Of a DNA stretch of 64,000 nucleotides, positions 17,045-25,902 are shown piece by piece. The stretch spans positions 1 to 64,000 of the forward strand of contig NZ_CAMFHZ010000018.1 of NCBI RefSeq assembly GCF_945952435.1, given 5' to 3'. The DNA is from an uncultured Microbacterium sp. GTDB lineage: Bacteria > Actinomycetota > Actinomycetes > Actinomycetales > Microbacteriaceae. The first letter of the stretch is position 1, and each line of letters begins with the position of its first letter. Under the pieces are notes generated by a model, which saw only the letters and a list, made by a program, of their open reading frames with translations, was not told the DNA's origin and made no database searches. Made by a program: the position numbers and the translations under genes.

Positions 17045-18880
17045 ATGACGACAGCGGGGGGCTGCGTGACGTCGGTGGGTGCTATGCATGGGGGTGCGCT
17101 CGACGGGGGGTGCGAGGGACAGGTGCTGATCGTCGCGCCGCACGTGCGTGCCGCGATCCTCGCCCGCTGCAAGGGGGATCGGGGCGCAGCCGAGAAGGTC
17201 CTTGCGGGTCTCGACGCCGACCGGCGACGGGGACTGCGTGCGCTTCCCGTTCCGCCTGACGCGGCTCGCGGGCGACCCGTCGGAGAGCGGCGACGCGCCG
17301 CGTCCGCCCCGCCGCGGCTCCTGCTCGCGCTCGCGGACACCGTACTGCGCGAGGGGGACACGGCGGCGGCCCGGCGTTTCGTCTGCGCGGCCGGGGAGCG
17401 CACGCAGGAAGGCAGCGCCCTCCACGACCTCGGACGTCTCCTGTTCGCGCGGATCTCGCTCGCCGAAGGGTGCGTCCTCGACGCGGGCGAGGCCGTCCTG
17501 CCCTTCGCGGCGGAGCACCACCCGCTGCGCGCCGAAGCGGCACCGGTCGTCGTCCTCGCGCACACCTGCGCCACGGGCATGGTCCCTCCGGTGGAGGGTG
17601 TTCTGCCCGAGGGCGACGCGGCTCGGCGGGACGGATACCGTCGCGCCGTCGGGATCGGCGCGGCTCTCAGCGCCGAGCGCCGCGATCCGTTTCGTACGCT
17701 CGCCTGGCTCGGTGCGGCCTCGCGCACCGGGATGGACCGGGAGTCGCGGGCGACCCTGATCGCCTGGTGCGATGCGGTCGGGGCCGGCGAGCACCCCGTG
17801 CTGGCCGAGTCCGAGATGGGTCGGCAGAATTTCAGGGTCCCGCGCGCTCTGATGATCGGTCTTGCCGGGGACGCCGACGAAGGTCTCCGGGTGCTCGCCC
17901 GGCCGGACGCCGCACCGGACCCGATCGTCGGCGCGGGTCGCGCCGTGCCGCTGGTGCGTGCGCGCGAAGGCGTCGCAGAGACGCTGCTGCACATCTGGGC
18001 GGGGCGGATCGGCCTCGCGCTCTCCGTGCTCTCCGCCGTGGCGGAGGAGGCACCGGTCGCGCTCGTCTTCGCGGGCCTCGCCCTCCCGCTCGCGCGACGC
18101 CTCGAGCTCGCCGTGCACGGCAGGACCGGGGCGCTGTCCGGCGCGCTCATGGGCGTGGCGCCGTGGCCGATCCCCGCGAATGGCTTCGTCGATCGCGGCA
18201 TCCGAGCCTACCTGCGCGGGCGCACGGACGAGGCGGCGGTGCACCTGAGGCTGTGGGCCGACCTCGGTGCACCCGAGGGGGCGTTCGCGCTGCCCGGTCT
18301 GGACGAGGCGGGGCCGTTCGTGGACCGTCGAGGAGCCGAACCTCGGGAGGCGCGATCCGCCAGGGAACTGCGGGCGCGGATCCGCGCGGCGCGGGCAGCC
18401 GCGTGGACGACCGAGCTGGCCGAAGCGTCCACGGAATGCGCGGTCATCCGCTCGCCGTTCGAGCGCGCGCGGGTCGAGGCGCTGCTCGGTGCCTCCTATG
18501 CCACCCGGGGGGAGGCGGGTGCCGCCCAGCGTCATCTCCGCGCCGCGCACAGCCTCTTCGAGGAGTCCGGGGCGCTCGCGTGGCGGGCGATGACCGCACG
18601 ACGGCTGGCGCGTTTCGCGGAGCGGCACGACGGATCCGCCCCCGAGCCCGCCGCCGCGCTGGAGGTGTGCCGGGCGGCGTGGGAGCCGAGTCTCACGCCC
18701 CGTGAGCTCGACGTGGCTCTGCGCATGGCGGAGGGCAGGACGAACCGGGAGATCGCCCGCGAGCTGCACGTCTCCGTGCGCACGGTCGAGGTGCACGGCG
18801 GTCGGATCTTCGCCAAGCTCGACGTGCGCACGAGGACGGAGCTCACGGTGCTGGCCCACCGGGTGGATCAGAACCTCTGA
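17045..18880 (+). CDS. LuxR C-terminal HTH transcriptional regulator, large, without ATPase domain
   Basis: A protein of about 611 residues ending in a clear LuxR/NarL helix-turn-helix: LTPRELDVALRMAEGRTNRE then IARELHVSVRTVEVHGGRIF in the last 65 residues. The preceding 540 residues are helical and Ala/Arg-rich, resembling TPR-like repeats of MalT/LAL-type regulators, but I see no Walker A motif, so the AAA ATPase of LAL proteins seems to be missing. The signal it senses is unknown. The start is uncertain: ATG 17045 lies about 20 bases after a TACGAT -10-like sequence; GTG 17066 follows a GGGGGG run and ATG 17084 is also in frame. No regulatory partner is next to it; it converges on mutY. 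Confidence 0.75.
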   Translation: MTTAGGCVTSVGAMHGGALDGGCEGQVLIVAPHVRAAILARCKGDRGAAEKVLAGLDADRRRGLRALPVPPDAARGRPVGERRRAASAPPRLLLALADTVLREGDTAAARRFVCAAGERTQEGSALHDLGRLLFARISLAEGCVLDAGEAVLPFAAEHHPLRAEAAPVVVLAHTCATGMVPPVEGVLPEGDAARRDGYRRAVGIGAALSAERRDPFRTLAWLGAASRTGMDRESRATLIAWCDAVGAGEHPVLAESEMGRQNFRVPRALMIGLAGDADEGLRVLARPDAAPDPIVGAGRAVPLVRAREGVAETLLHIWAGRIGLALSVLSAVAEEAPVALVFAGLALPLARRLELAVHGRTGALSGALMGVAPWPIPANGFVDRGIRAYLRGRTDEAAVHLRLWADLGAPEGAFALPGLDEAGPFVDRRGAEPREARSARELRARIRAARAAAWTTELAEASTECAVIRSPFERARVEALLGASYATRGEAGAAQRHLRAAHSLFEESGALAWRAMTARRLARFAERHDGSAPEPAAALEVCRAAWEPSLTPRELDVALRMAEGRTNREIARELHVSVRTVEVHGGRIFAKLDVRTRTELTVLAHRVDQNL

Positions 18881-18946
18881 GCTCGGCGACCTCTGGTCCC
18901 GTCGCCGTGACCTGCGTGATCGTGCGCTCCCCGGCGCGGCGACGCC

Positions 18947-19837
18947 TCAGCGCGGCAGACGCAGCTCCGCATCGACGGCTTCGAGAAGACCGTCCGCGAT
19001 GAGTGAGTCGATCGCCCTGTCCCGCTGCCGCCGATCCGGCCACTCCGCGAGCACCGCGTCCGCGGGGAGCCGGTGTCCGGCCGCGTGACGCAGCGCGCGC
19101 AGCACGCCGCCGCGTGCCTGGCGGTCCGATCCCTCGTACTTCGCCTGTCGGCGGCGGCGGTCCTCGCCGTCGGGGAAGCCCGCCGCGCGCCAGGCGCAGG
19201 AGTCCGCGAGCGGGCACCGCGCGCAATCGGCCACCCGTGCCGTGCAGACGGTCGCTCCGAGCTCCATGGCGGCGGCGTTCACGATCGCGGCTGCCTCGGG
19301 ATCGGTCGGAAGCAGCCCCGCCATGTCGTCGAGATCCCGCCGGGAGGGCGGATCAGGCTGGGCCTTCCCGTGCACCGCGCGGGCGATCACCCGGCGCGTG
19401 TTCGTGTCGACGACCGGATGGCGCTCGCCGAAGGCGAAGACCGCGACCGCACGGGCCGTGTAGTCGCCGATCCCCGGCAGGGCGAGCAGCGCGGTCACCT
19501 CGCGGGGCGTGACGCCCGCGTGCTCGTCGCGGATCGCGATGCCCGCACGGTGCAGCCAGAGCGCGCGACGGGGATAGCCGAGGTTCGCCCACTGCTGGAG
19601 CACCTCGGCCGGGGAAGCCGCCGCGAGCGAGACCGGATCCGGCCAGCGCGCGAGCCAGGCCTCGAGGTGGGGGATCACCCGGTTCACGGGCGTCTGCTGG
19701 AGCATGAATTCGCTCACCAACACACCCCAGGCGCCGTACTCCGCAAGGTACTCCCGCCTCCGCCACGGCAGGTCCCTGGCGTGCGCGCGATACCACGATG
19801 CGAGTCCCGGCGCGTCGAGGTCAGAAGCTTTCCGCAT
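18947..19837 (-). CDS. mutY: A/G-specific adenine DNA glycosylase MutY
   Basis: A 296-residue HhH-GPD glycosylase that removes adenine paired with 8-oxoguanine. VSEFMLQQTPVNRVIPHLEA near residue 40 holds the catalytic Glu; LPGIGDYTARAVAVFAFGE near residue 120 is the helix-hairpin-helix, followed by VVDTNTRRVIAR with the conserved Asp. The 4Fe-4S ligands appear as CTARVADCARCPLADSC (C-x6-C-x2-C-x5-C). It is shorter than E. coli MutY (350) and seems to lack a full NUDIX-like C-terminal domain, as in other actinobacteria. The start ATG 19837 has TACGCT six bases upstream on the minus strand, a leaderless arrangement. The divergent lipoprotein gene starts 83 bases away. Confidence 0.93.
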   Translation of the reverse strand: MRKASDLDAPGLASWYRAHARDLPWRRREYLAEYGAWGVLVSEFMLQQTPVNRVIPHLEAWLARWPDPVSLAAASPAEVLQQWANLGYPRRALWLHRAGIAIRDEHAGVTPREVTALLALPGIGDYTARAVAVFAFGERHPVVDTNTRRVIARAVHGKAQPDPPSRRDLDDMAGLLPTDPEAAAIVNAAAMELGATVCTARVADCARCPLADSCAWRAAGFPDGEDRRRRQAKYEGSDRQARGGVLRALRHAAGHRLPADAVLAEWPDRRQRDRAIDSLIADGLLEAVDAELRLPR

Positions 19838-19919
19838 ATCACTAGCGTATGTACGTCGGCACCGATGCCGGCGCGGGTGGGGCCGCTTCGAGGAAGTACC
19901 TGAACGAGGAAGACCGGAC

Positions 19920-20546
19920 ATGAAGTCATCTCATCTTGCGTTGTGCACCTTGGTCGGGGCAGGACTGTTCGCACTCGCCGCCTGTTCGTCACCGGCGGGG
20001 TCCGGGCCGAGCGCGACGACATCCGCCGCCCCCGTGGTCGATGCTGTGCCGTCGCCGACCTCGTCGGCTCCGGCCGCGACGTCCTCGGGGGAAGATCCTT
20101 CGAACCCCTCGACCTGGATGATCGAGACCGATCGGATCGGACCGGTGAGAATCGGGGCCGGTGTCTCGAGCGCCAAGGATCTCGCGGGATGGACGATCCA
20201 AGACTCGTGCCGGTGGGCGGCCTTCTGGGGTGGAAACCCTCTCCAGATGGTGGCGGCAGGCAATAGCGCGCAGAGCGATCCGGCGGTCGAGGAGATCGCC
20301 GTGATCGGGGACTCCGCCGGGGACGGGCCGCACACGCAGGCCGGACTCGGTTCCGGATCCTCCGTGGATGAGGTGCGCGCGGCTTTCCCGGGAGCTGAGG
20401 AGGGCAGGGACAGCTACGGCCCGTGGATTCGTACCGGAGATGCCGCAACCGGCTCGATCTTCTTCTCGTATCGCGAAGGCGCAACCACAGTGAGTCAGAT
20501 CACGGTCACGAAGCACGACAAGCCCTCGTCCGAGTACTGCGGCTGA
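19920..20546 (+). CDS. predicted lipoprotein of unknown function
   Basis: A 208-residue exported lipoprotein. The N-terminus MKSSHLALCTLVGAGLFALA with the lipobox ALAAC puts the modified Cys at residue 22. A Ser/Thr/Pro/Ala-rich linker of about 45 residues follows, then a compact domain (about 70-208) with TDRIGPVRIGAGVSSAKDLA and a GLGSGSSVDEVRAAFPGAE segment. This kind of domain, in which a threshold or scaling repeat recurs, is seen in several uncharacterised actinobacterial lipoproteins; I do not recognise a function. The ATG at 19920 has GAGGAAG about 10 bases upstream. It is divergent from mutY and precedes truB by 38 bases, but truB has its own promoter. Confidence 0.8.
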   Translation: MKSSHLALCTLVGAGLFALAACSSPAGSGPSATTSAAPVVDAVPSPTSSAPAATSSGEDPSNPSTWMIETDRIGPVRIGAGVSSAKDLAGWTIQDSCRWAAFWGGNPLQMVAAGNSAQSDPAVEEIAVIGDSAGDGPHTQAGLGSGSSVDEVRAAFPGAEEGRDSYGPWIRTGDAATGSIFFSYREGATTVSQITVTKHDKPSSEYCG

Positions 20547-20584
20547 GGTCGGTGGGTCGTACCTGCGGCCCTTAGGCTGGGGGG

Positions 20585-21478
20585 ATGCCACTCAGCGGGA
20601 TCCTGCTCGTCGACAAACCGGGCGGGATGACGAGCCACGACGTCGTCGCGCGCACCCGCCGTGCCTTCGGCACGCGCAAGGTCGGTCACGCGGGCACGCT
20701 GGATCCGATGGCGACGGGGCTGCTCGTCGTCGGCATCGAGGCCGCGACCCGGCTGCTCACCTTCGTCGTCGGGGCCGACAAGACCTATGCCGCGACGATC
20801 CGGCTCGGCCTGAGCACCACGACGGACGATGCCGAGGGCGACGTCGTCCGGACGGCTCCGGAGGAGGCCGTCGCCGCGCTGACCTCGGAGCGCGTCGCGG
20901 AGGGCATCGCCGCGCTCACCGGCAGGATCTCGCAGGTTCCCAGTGCGGTGTCCGCGATCAAGGTCGACGGACGGCGCGCCTACGACCGTGTCCGCGCGGG
21001 GGAGGAGGTCGAGCTCGCTGCGCGTCAGGTCGTCGTCTCCCGGTTCGAGGTGACGGACGAGCGCCCGGGCGACGGTCTCTGGGATCTCGACGTCGTCGTC
21101 GACTGCTCCTCGGGCACGTACATTCGCGCGCTCGCCCGCGATCTCGGCGACGCGCTCGGCGTCGGGGGGCACCTCACCGCGCTCCGGCGCACCCGCGTCG
21201 GTGACTTCGGGCTCGACGAGGCGGTCTCCCTCGAGGACCTGAGCTCCGCACAGCCGCTCACGACGGCCGCCGCGGCGTCCCGGATCCTCCCGGTGCTCGA
21301 CGTCACGGCGTCCGAGGCCGTCGATCTGCGCCACGGCAAGCGACTTCCCGGGCAGCGGCATCGGCTGCACGCGGAACGGGCGGCGGCGATCGCTCCGGAC
21401 GGCTCCCTCGTCGGGGTCGTCGAACGGCGCGGCGACGATCTGAAGAGCGCGATGAACATGCCGGAGGGCGCCTCGTGA
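20585..21478 (+). CDS. truB: tRNA pseudouridine(55) synthase TruB
   Basis: A 297-residue TruB, which makes pseudouridine 55 in the T-loop of tRNAs. The N-terminal GILLVDKPGGMTSHDVVARTR and the catalytic motif AGTLDPMATGLLVVG (Asp near residue 42) are diagnostic; KTYAATIRLG and SGTYIRALARDLGDALG are further family motifs. A C-terminal PUA-like region begins near residue 235 (DVTASEAVDLRHGK). The ATG lies six bases after TAGGCT (20573-20578) with only Gs between, so a leaderless start or a Shine-Dalgarno from the G-run are both possible. The stop overlaps the GTG of the next membrane protein by four bases. Confidence 0.96.
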   Translation: MPLSGILLVDKPGGMTSHDVVARTRRAFGTRKVGHAGTLDPMATGLLVVGIEAATRLLTFVVGADKTYAATIRLGLSTTTDDAEGDVVRTAPEEAVAALTSERVAEGIAALTGRISQVPSAVSAIKVDGRRAYDRVRAGEEVELAARQVVVSRFEVTDERPGDGLWDLDVVVDCSSGTYIRALARDLGDALGVGGHLTALRRTRVGDFGLDEAVSLEDLSSAQPLTTAAAASRILPVLDVTASEAVDLRHGKRLPGQRHRLHAERAAAIAPDGSLVGVVERRGDDLKSAMNMPEGAS

Positions 21479-21846
21479 TCCTGTGGTTCACAGTCGTCCA
21501 GCTCGTCGTCGCCGTCGTGGCGGGTCTCCTCTGCGTCACGCTCGGGCTCGCCGGCAAGCGTCCGAGCGACGTGAGCGTGGGATCCCTCGCACTCGTCGAG
21601 CTGCTGCTCGTCGTACAGGTCGTGGTCGCGATCGTCTCGGCGTTCGCCGGCAACCCCGCCCAGGGGGACCCCCTGGAGTACGGCGTCTATCTCGTGTCCG
21701 CGGTGCTGCTGCCGATCGGCGGCGTGATCTGGGCTCTGCTGGAGCGCTCCCGGTGGAGCACCGTGATCCTCGGCGCGGTCGCGCTCGCCCTCGCCGTGAT
21801 GATCTGGCGCATGCAGGTGATCTGGACGACCCCGATCGGCGGCTGA
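21475..21846 (+). CDS. small four-helix membrane protein, unknown function
   Basis: A 123-residue integral membrane protein with four predicted helices at about residues 3-24, 38-60, 70-92 and 98-118 (for example VELLLVVQVVVAIVSAFAG and VSAVLLPIGGVIWALLE). It has no signal peptide and no motif I recognise. The GTG start overlaps the truB stop by four bases, so it is translated with truB. Similar small membrane proteins commonly sit between truB and ribF in Microbacteriaceae, as far as I recall; no role is known. Confidence 0.8.
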   Translation: MILWFTVVQLVVAVVAGLLCVTLGLAGKRPSDVSVGSLALVELLLVVQVVVAIVSAFAGNPAQGDPLEYGVYLVSAVLLPIGGVIWALLERSRWSTVILGAVALALAVMIWRMQVIWTTPIGG

Positions 21847-21889
21847 CCTGCGTCGCGAGGGTCCGCGCGGTCCGTAGAATGGAGGGGCC

Positions 21890-22378
21890 ATGAGCACCGT
21901 GCGTCCTCCTCTTCCCTCCGACTCCGCCTCCGATCCTGCAGAGCCGGATTCCGCGGCGACGCGTCCGCGGATGCGCGGAGTGGGTCGGGTGCTCGTCATC
22001 GTCTACGCGGTCATGGCGCTCGGCGCCACGGGACGCTCGTTCGTGCAGATCGTGCGCGCCTTCGGCGACGCCCCGTTGGCCTACTCGCTGTCGGCCCTCT
22101 CGGCCGTCGTCTACATCGTCGCGACCCTTGCCCTGATCCTCGCCGGTCGTCCCGGCTGGTACCGCGTCGCCGGGATCGCGATCGTGTTCGAGCTCGTCGG
22201 GGTGCTCGTCGTCGGCACCCTGAGCCTCACCCACCCCGATCTCTTCCAGCACCCCACGGTGTGGTCTCAGTACGGCCTCGGCTACGTGCTCATCCCCCTG
22301 TTCCTGCCCGTGGCCGGGCTGTGGTGGCTCGTGAAGCATCGCCCTCGCGCCGCGGCCGCCGAGGGGACGCCCGCATGA
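21890..22378 (+). CDS. four-helix membrane protein, unknown function
   Basis: A 162-residue membrane protein. About 35 hydrophilic N-terminal residues rich in Pro, Ser and Asp precede four hydrophobic helices (VGRVLVIVYAVMALGATGRS, a pair around residues 70-110, and YGLGYVLIPLFLPVAGLWWL near 130-149). The start ATG has GGAGGGG just upstream and a TAGAAT -10-like sequence ending nine bases before the ATG, so it may have its own promoter. The stop overlaps the ribF ATG (ATGA), coupling the two. Function unknown. Confidence 0.8.
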   Translation: MSTVRPPLPSDSASDPAEPDSAATRPRMRGVGRVLVIVYAVMALGATGRSFVQIVRAFGDAPLAYSLSALSAVVYIVATLALILAGRPGWYRVAGIAIVFELVGVLVVGTLSLTHPDLFQHPTVWSQYGLGYVLIPLFLPVAGLWWLVKHRPRAAAAEGTPA

Positions 22379-23352
22379 TCGTCTTCCGCGACCCGGCCGA
22401 GATCCCCGTGGACTTCGGCCGGACCGTCGCCGCGATCGGGAAGTTCGACGGCGTGCACGCCGGTCATCGCGCCGTCTTCCGCACGGCGCTCGCCGATGCC
22501 GCAGCGCTCGACGCCAAGACGGTGGCGGTCACCTTCGACCGTAATCCGCTCCGGGTGCTGCGCCCCGATCGTTGTCCGGACGACCTCGTCTCGATCGAGC
22601 GCAAGATCGAGCTGCTCTCCGACTGCGGCCTGGACGCCGTGCTCGTGCTGACGTTCGACGAGGAGCTGGCCCAGCGCTCCGCGGAGGACTTCGCGCGCTC
22701 GATCCTCGTCGAGGCCCTGCGCGTCTCGGCGGTGCTCGTCGGGAGCGACTTCCGGTTCGGGCGGGGAGGGGCGGGAACCCCCGCGCTGCTGGCCGAGCTC
22801 GGCGCGCGGTGGGACTTCACCGTCGACGTCATCGAGGACGTGTTCCTGGAGGGCACGGATCGCCGGGTCTCCTCGTCGTGGGTGCGCGAACTGCTCGCGG
22901 CCGGCGACATCTCCCTCGCGAGCACCGTGCTCGGACGTCCCGTCTCGGTCCGCGGCGAGGTCGTGCGCGGACTGCAGCGCGGGCGCGAGCTCGGCTTCCC
23001 GACCGCCAACCTGCCGCACGTCCTCGACGAGATGGTGCCCGCAGACGGTGTCTACGCCGGACGCCTCATCGACCACACGACGGGGATCACCTACCCGGCG
23101 GCGGTCTCGGTCGGAACCAATCCCACGTTCGACGACGTCCCGGAGAGGCAGGTCGAGGCGCACGTCATCGACGCGCCGGACCTCGACCTCTACGGACACG
23201 ACGTCACCGTCGAGTTCCTGCACCGTCTTCGCGGCATGGTCGCGTTCGACGATCTCGACGCCCTGATGGCCGCGATGGCCGCGGACGTCGCACAGGCGCG
23301 GACGCTGCTGGCGGCCGAGGGACCGGGCGCGCACGTCACTTCCGCGTCGTGA
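22375..23352 (+). CDS. ribF: bifunctional riboflavin kinase/FAD synthetase
   Basis: A 325-residue RibF that phosphorylates riboflavin to FMN and adenylates FMN to FAD. The N-terminal nucleotidyltransferase shows AAIGKFDGVHAGHRAVF near residue 18 (HxGH motif) and VGSDFRFGRGGAG near 122. SSSWVRELLAAGDI near residue 165 precedes the kinase domain, where RGLQRGRELGFPTANL near 201 carries the PTAN motif. VSVGTNPTFDD is also typical. ATG overlaps the preceding stop by four bases. The gene stands in the conserved truB-ribF-rpsO order, although rpsO is now 15 kb away. It works together with the FMN-riboswitch-controlled ribH gene in flavin metabolism. Confidence 0.96.
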   Translation: MIVFRDPAEIPVDFGRTVAAIGKFDGVHAGHRAVFRTALADAAALDAKTVAVTFDRNPLRVLRPDRCPDDLVSIERKIELLSDCGLDAVLVLTFDEELAQRSAEDFARSILVEALRVSAVLVGSDFRFGRGGAGTPALLAELGARWDFTVDVIEDVFLEGTDRRVSSSWVRELLAAGDISLASTVLGRPVSVRGEVVRGLQRGRELGFPTANLPHVLDEMVPADGVYAGRLIDHTTGITYPAAVSVGTNPTFDDVPERQVEAHVIDAPDLDLYGHDVTVEFLHRLRGMVAFDDLDALMAAMAADVAQARTLLAAEGPGAHVTSAS

Positions 23353-23543
23353 CGCGGATCTGCTCCGGCGTGGCGTAAACTGAGCGCGTACCCGCTGCGA
23401 TCGACGTGCGCGATGCACGACGGCAGGGGTCATCGTCCGCATCGGTGCCGGTCGCACGCAGCCGCTCGGCTGTCGCCCCGGCCACGGTGCACGCCACACC
23501 CGCCGCTCGCTCGGTGCGAGCCGGCATCACGCTCAGGAGGAGC

Positions 23544-25688
23544 ATGCCGACCACGGCACCCACCGCCGCCCGGCGGAAGAAGACGTCGCGCCGACTCGAG
23601 GATGCGCCGCTGATCCCGATCCTCGCCCGCAAGGTGCGCGAGGTCGAGGCCAAGGCCCAGCACGGTAAGCTCGGCCCCACGAACCGCGTCAAGTTCCAGG
23701 TGATCGCCTTCCTCGTCCGGGAGGAGCGGGCCAGGGTCAAGAGCGATCCGGAGCTGGCGGACGGCGCGCGCGCCGAACTGCTCAAACGCCTGGACGGCGT
23801 CGCGACGATCCTCGCCAAGACCGCGGCGCGCGACACGTCGCTCATCCAGCTGCTCGAGGCGGACCAGGCCACGAGCCCCGTCGCGAAGCGGATGCGTCGC
23901 GACTGGCTGCTGGAGTCGGGAGCCGAGCTCGCCCCGGAGGAGCTCGTGATCGCGGACGTTGCACGCGTGCCGCAGGCACAGGTCGTCCCTGCCGCGCTGG
24001 CCGAGCGTCAGGTCACGCCCCCCTCGGTCGAATCGCGACTGCTCGCCAGCCCCTTCCTCGCACCGGACCTCACGCCGCGCCCCGCGTCGATCCCGCGCCG
24101 GCGTCTGGACGGCTGGGAGCTGATGGGACCCCTGTACAAGGCTTTCGAGACCGGGGCCGGCGGTTCGACGGCGTCGATGGAGCTGCCTCCCCTTCCCGAG
24201 TACGACCACCTCTCGCCCAAGGGCCTGGAGGTGATGGTGCACCAGTCGCGCTTCCTCGAGTCGGTGCGCGCCGGACACCGCTCCTTCCTCCTCGCCGACG
24301 AGCCGGGACTCGGCAAGACCGCGCAGTCGGTGCTGGCCGCGTCGGTCGCCGACGCCTACCCGCTGCTGGTCGTCGTGCCCAACGTCGTGAAGATGAACTG
24401 GGCGCGCGAGGTCGAGCGCTGGACGCCGCAGCGCCGCGCCGCGGTGATCCAGGGCGACGGGCAGGACGTGGACGCGTTCGCGGACGTCTTCATCGTCAAC
24501 TACGAAATCCTCGATCGGCACCTGTCCTGGCTGGGCAAGATCGGCCTGCGCGGCATGGTCGTCGACGAGGCGCACTTCATCAAGAACCTCTCCTCGCAGC
24601 GCTCGCAGAACGTGCTCGCGCTCGCGTCCCGCGTGCGGGAGCAGACTCCGGGGGAGCCGCTCATGATGGCTCTCACGGGAACGCCCCTCATCAACGACGT
24701 CGAGGACTTCGACGCGATCTGGCGCTTCCTCGGCTGGACGAACGGCGAGCGCCCCAACCCGGCGTTGTCGGAGAAGCTCGACGCGACGGGGCTGACGCCC
24801 GCCGACAAGTCGTTCTACGGCGAAGCGCGCGACGCGGTCATCTCGATGGGGATCGTGCGGCGCAAGAAGAAGGACGTCGCGGCCGACCTGCCCGACAAGC
24901 TCGTCGCCGATCTGCCGGTGCAGCTCGACGACGAGTTCGGGCGCGGCATCCGGGCCGCCGAGCGCGAGTTGGGCGAGCGGATGGCCGCGAAGTACCGGCG
25001 CATCATCGAGGCACGCGGGGATCGCGATCTGGGCCGGGGCGAGATCGACGAGGACATCGTGCGGCTCGTCGCCCACGGCGAGCTCGAGGAGTCCAAGGCC
25101 GCGGGCGCCGGCGGCGACAACGTCTTCACGATGGTGCGCAGGATCGGCCACGCCAAGGCACAGCTGGCCGCGGACTACGCGGCCCAGCTGCAGCGGTCGG
25201 TGGGCAAGGTCGTGTTCTTCGCCAAGCACGTCGACGTGATGGATCAGGCCGAGGCGCACTTCGCCGCCGCCGGGATCCGTTCCGTGTCGATCCGCGGGGA
25301 CCAGTCGACTCCGGCGCGGCAGCAGGCGATCGACGACTTCAACACGGACCCGGAGGTCGGGATCGTCGTCTGCTCGCTCACCGCGGCCGGTGTCGGGGTG
25401 AACCTGCAGGCGGCGTCGAACGTCGTGCTCGCGGAGTTGAGCTGGACGGCCGCCGAGCAGACCCAGGCGATCGACCGCGTGCATCGCATCGGCCAGGACG
25501 AGCCGGTCACCGCATGGCGCATCATCGCGGCGCACACGCTGGATACGAAGATCGCCGAGCTGATCGACCAGAAGCAGTCGCTCGCGGCGCGGGCGCTCGA
25601 CGGGGAGACCGTCGAGGACGGCGCCGTCGAGTCGGTCCAGCTCGCCGCGCTCATGCACCTGCTGAGGGAGGCGCTGGGAGGGGAGTGA
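23544..25688 (+). CDS. SNF2-family DEAD/DEAH box helicase
   Basis: A 714-residue SWI2/SNF2-type ATPase. After about 220 residues of N-terminal sequence without a recognised domain, motif I is seen as LLADEPGLGKTAQSV near residue 250, motif II as MVVDEAHFIKNLSSQRS near 339 and motif III as MALTGTPLIND near 374. The C-terminal half has VCSLTAAGVGVNLQAASN and the SNF2 hallmark IDRVHRIGQDEPVTAWR near residue 645. Such proteins move on double-stranded DNA, remodelling DNA-bound proteins such as RNA polymerase; the closest functional relative is unclear. The start at 23544 is fixed by CAGGAGGAGC just before the ATG; a TAAACT sequence near 23376 suggests a leader of about 155 bases. It ends at a strong terminator. 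Confidence 0.88.
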   Translation: MPTTAPTAARRKKTSRRLEDAPLIPILARKVREVEAKAQHGKLGPTNRVKFQVIAFLVREERARVKSDPELADGARAELLKRLDGVATILAKTAARDTSLIQLLEADQATSPVAKRMRRDWLLESGAELAPEELVIADVARVPQAQVVPAALAERQVTPPSVESRLLASPFLAPDLTPRPASIPRRRLDGWELMGPLYKAFETGAGGSTASMELPPLPEYDHLSPKGLEVMVHQSRFLESVRAGHRSFLLADEPGLGKTAQSVLAASVADAYPLLVVVPNVVKMNWAREVERWTPQRRAAVIQGDGQDVDAFADVFIVNYEILDRHLSWLGKIGLRGMVVDEAHFIKNLSSQRSQNVLALASRVREQTPGEPLMMALTGTPLINDVEDFDAIWRFLGWTNGERPNPALSEKLDATGLTPADKSFYGEARDAVISMGIVRRKKKDVAADLPDKLVADLPVQLDDEFGRGIRAAERELGERMAAKYRRIIEARGDRDLGRGEIDEDIVRLVAHGELEESKAAGAGGDNVFTMVRRIGHAKAQLAADYAAQLQRSVGKVVFFAKHVDVMDQAEAHFAAAGIRSVSIRGDQSTPARQQAIDDFNTDPEVGIVVCSLTAAGVGVNLQAASNVVLAELSWTAAEQTQAIDRVHRIGQDEPVTAWRIIAAHTLDTKIAELIDQKQSLAARALDGETVEDGAVESVQLAALMHLLREALGGE

Positions 25689-25707
25689 CCCTCGCCCGCC
25701 GTTGAGA

Positions 25708-25755
25708 AAGAACGGCACTTCTTCGAGCGGTTCTTGCCGAAGGAGTGCCGTTCTT
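25708..25755. terminator. terminator after the SNF2 helicase gene
   Basis: Arms AAGAACGGCACTTCTTC (25708-25724) and GAAGGAGTGCCGTTCTT (25739-25755) pair over 17 bp with one mismatch and a 14-base loop. The A-rich left flank and T-rich right flank make it the most conventional intrinsic terminator in the window, and it could work on both strands. Confidence 0.9.
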
Positions 25756-25902
25756 CGTCTCTTCGGTCTCGTCACGCTCGATACGCGGGCAAGAACCGCG
25801 GATTTCATCGCCCGGGAATGGCGTCGGGCGGCCCATCCGCACTAGGGTCGAACGAGGCAACGGCGCCGCGCCACTTTTCCCTTCCCTTCCCGAGGACGTC
25901 CC

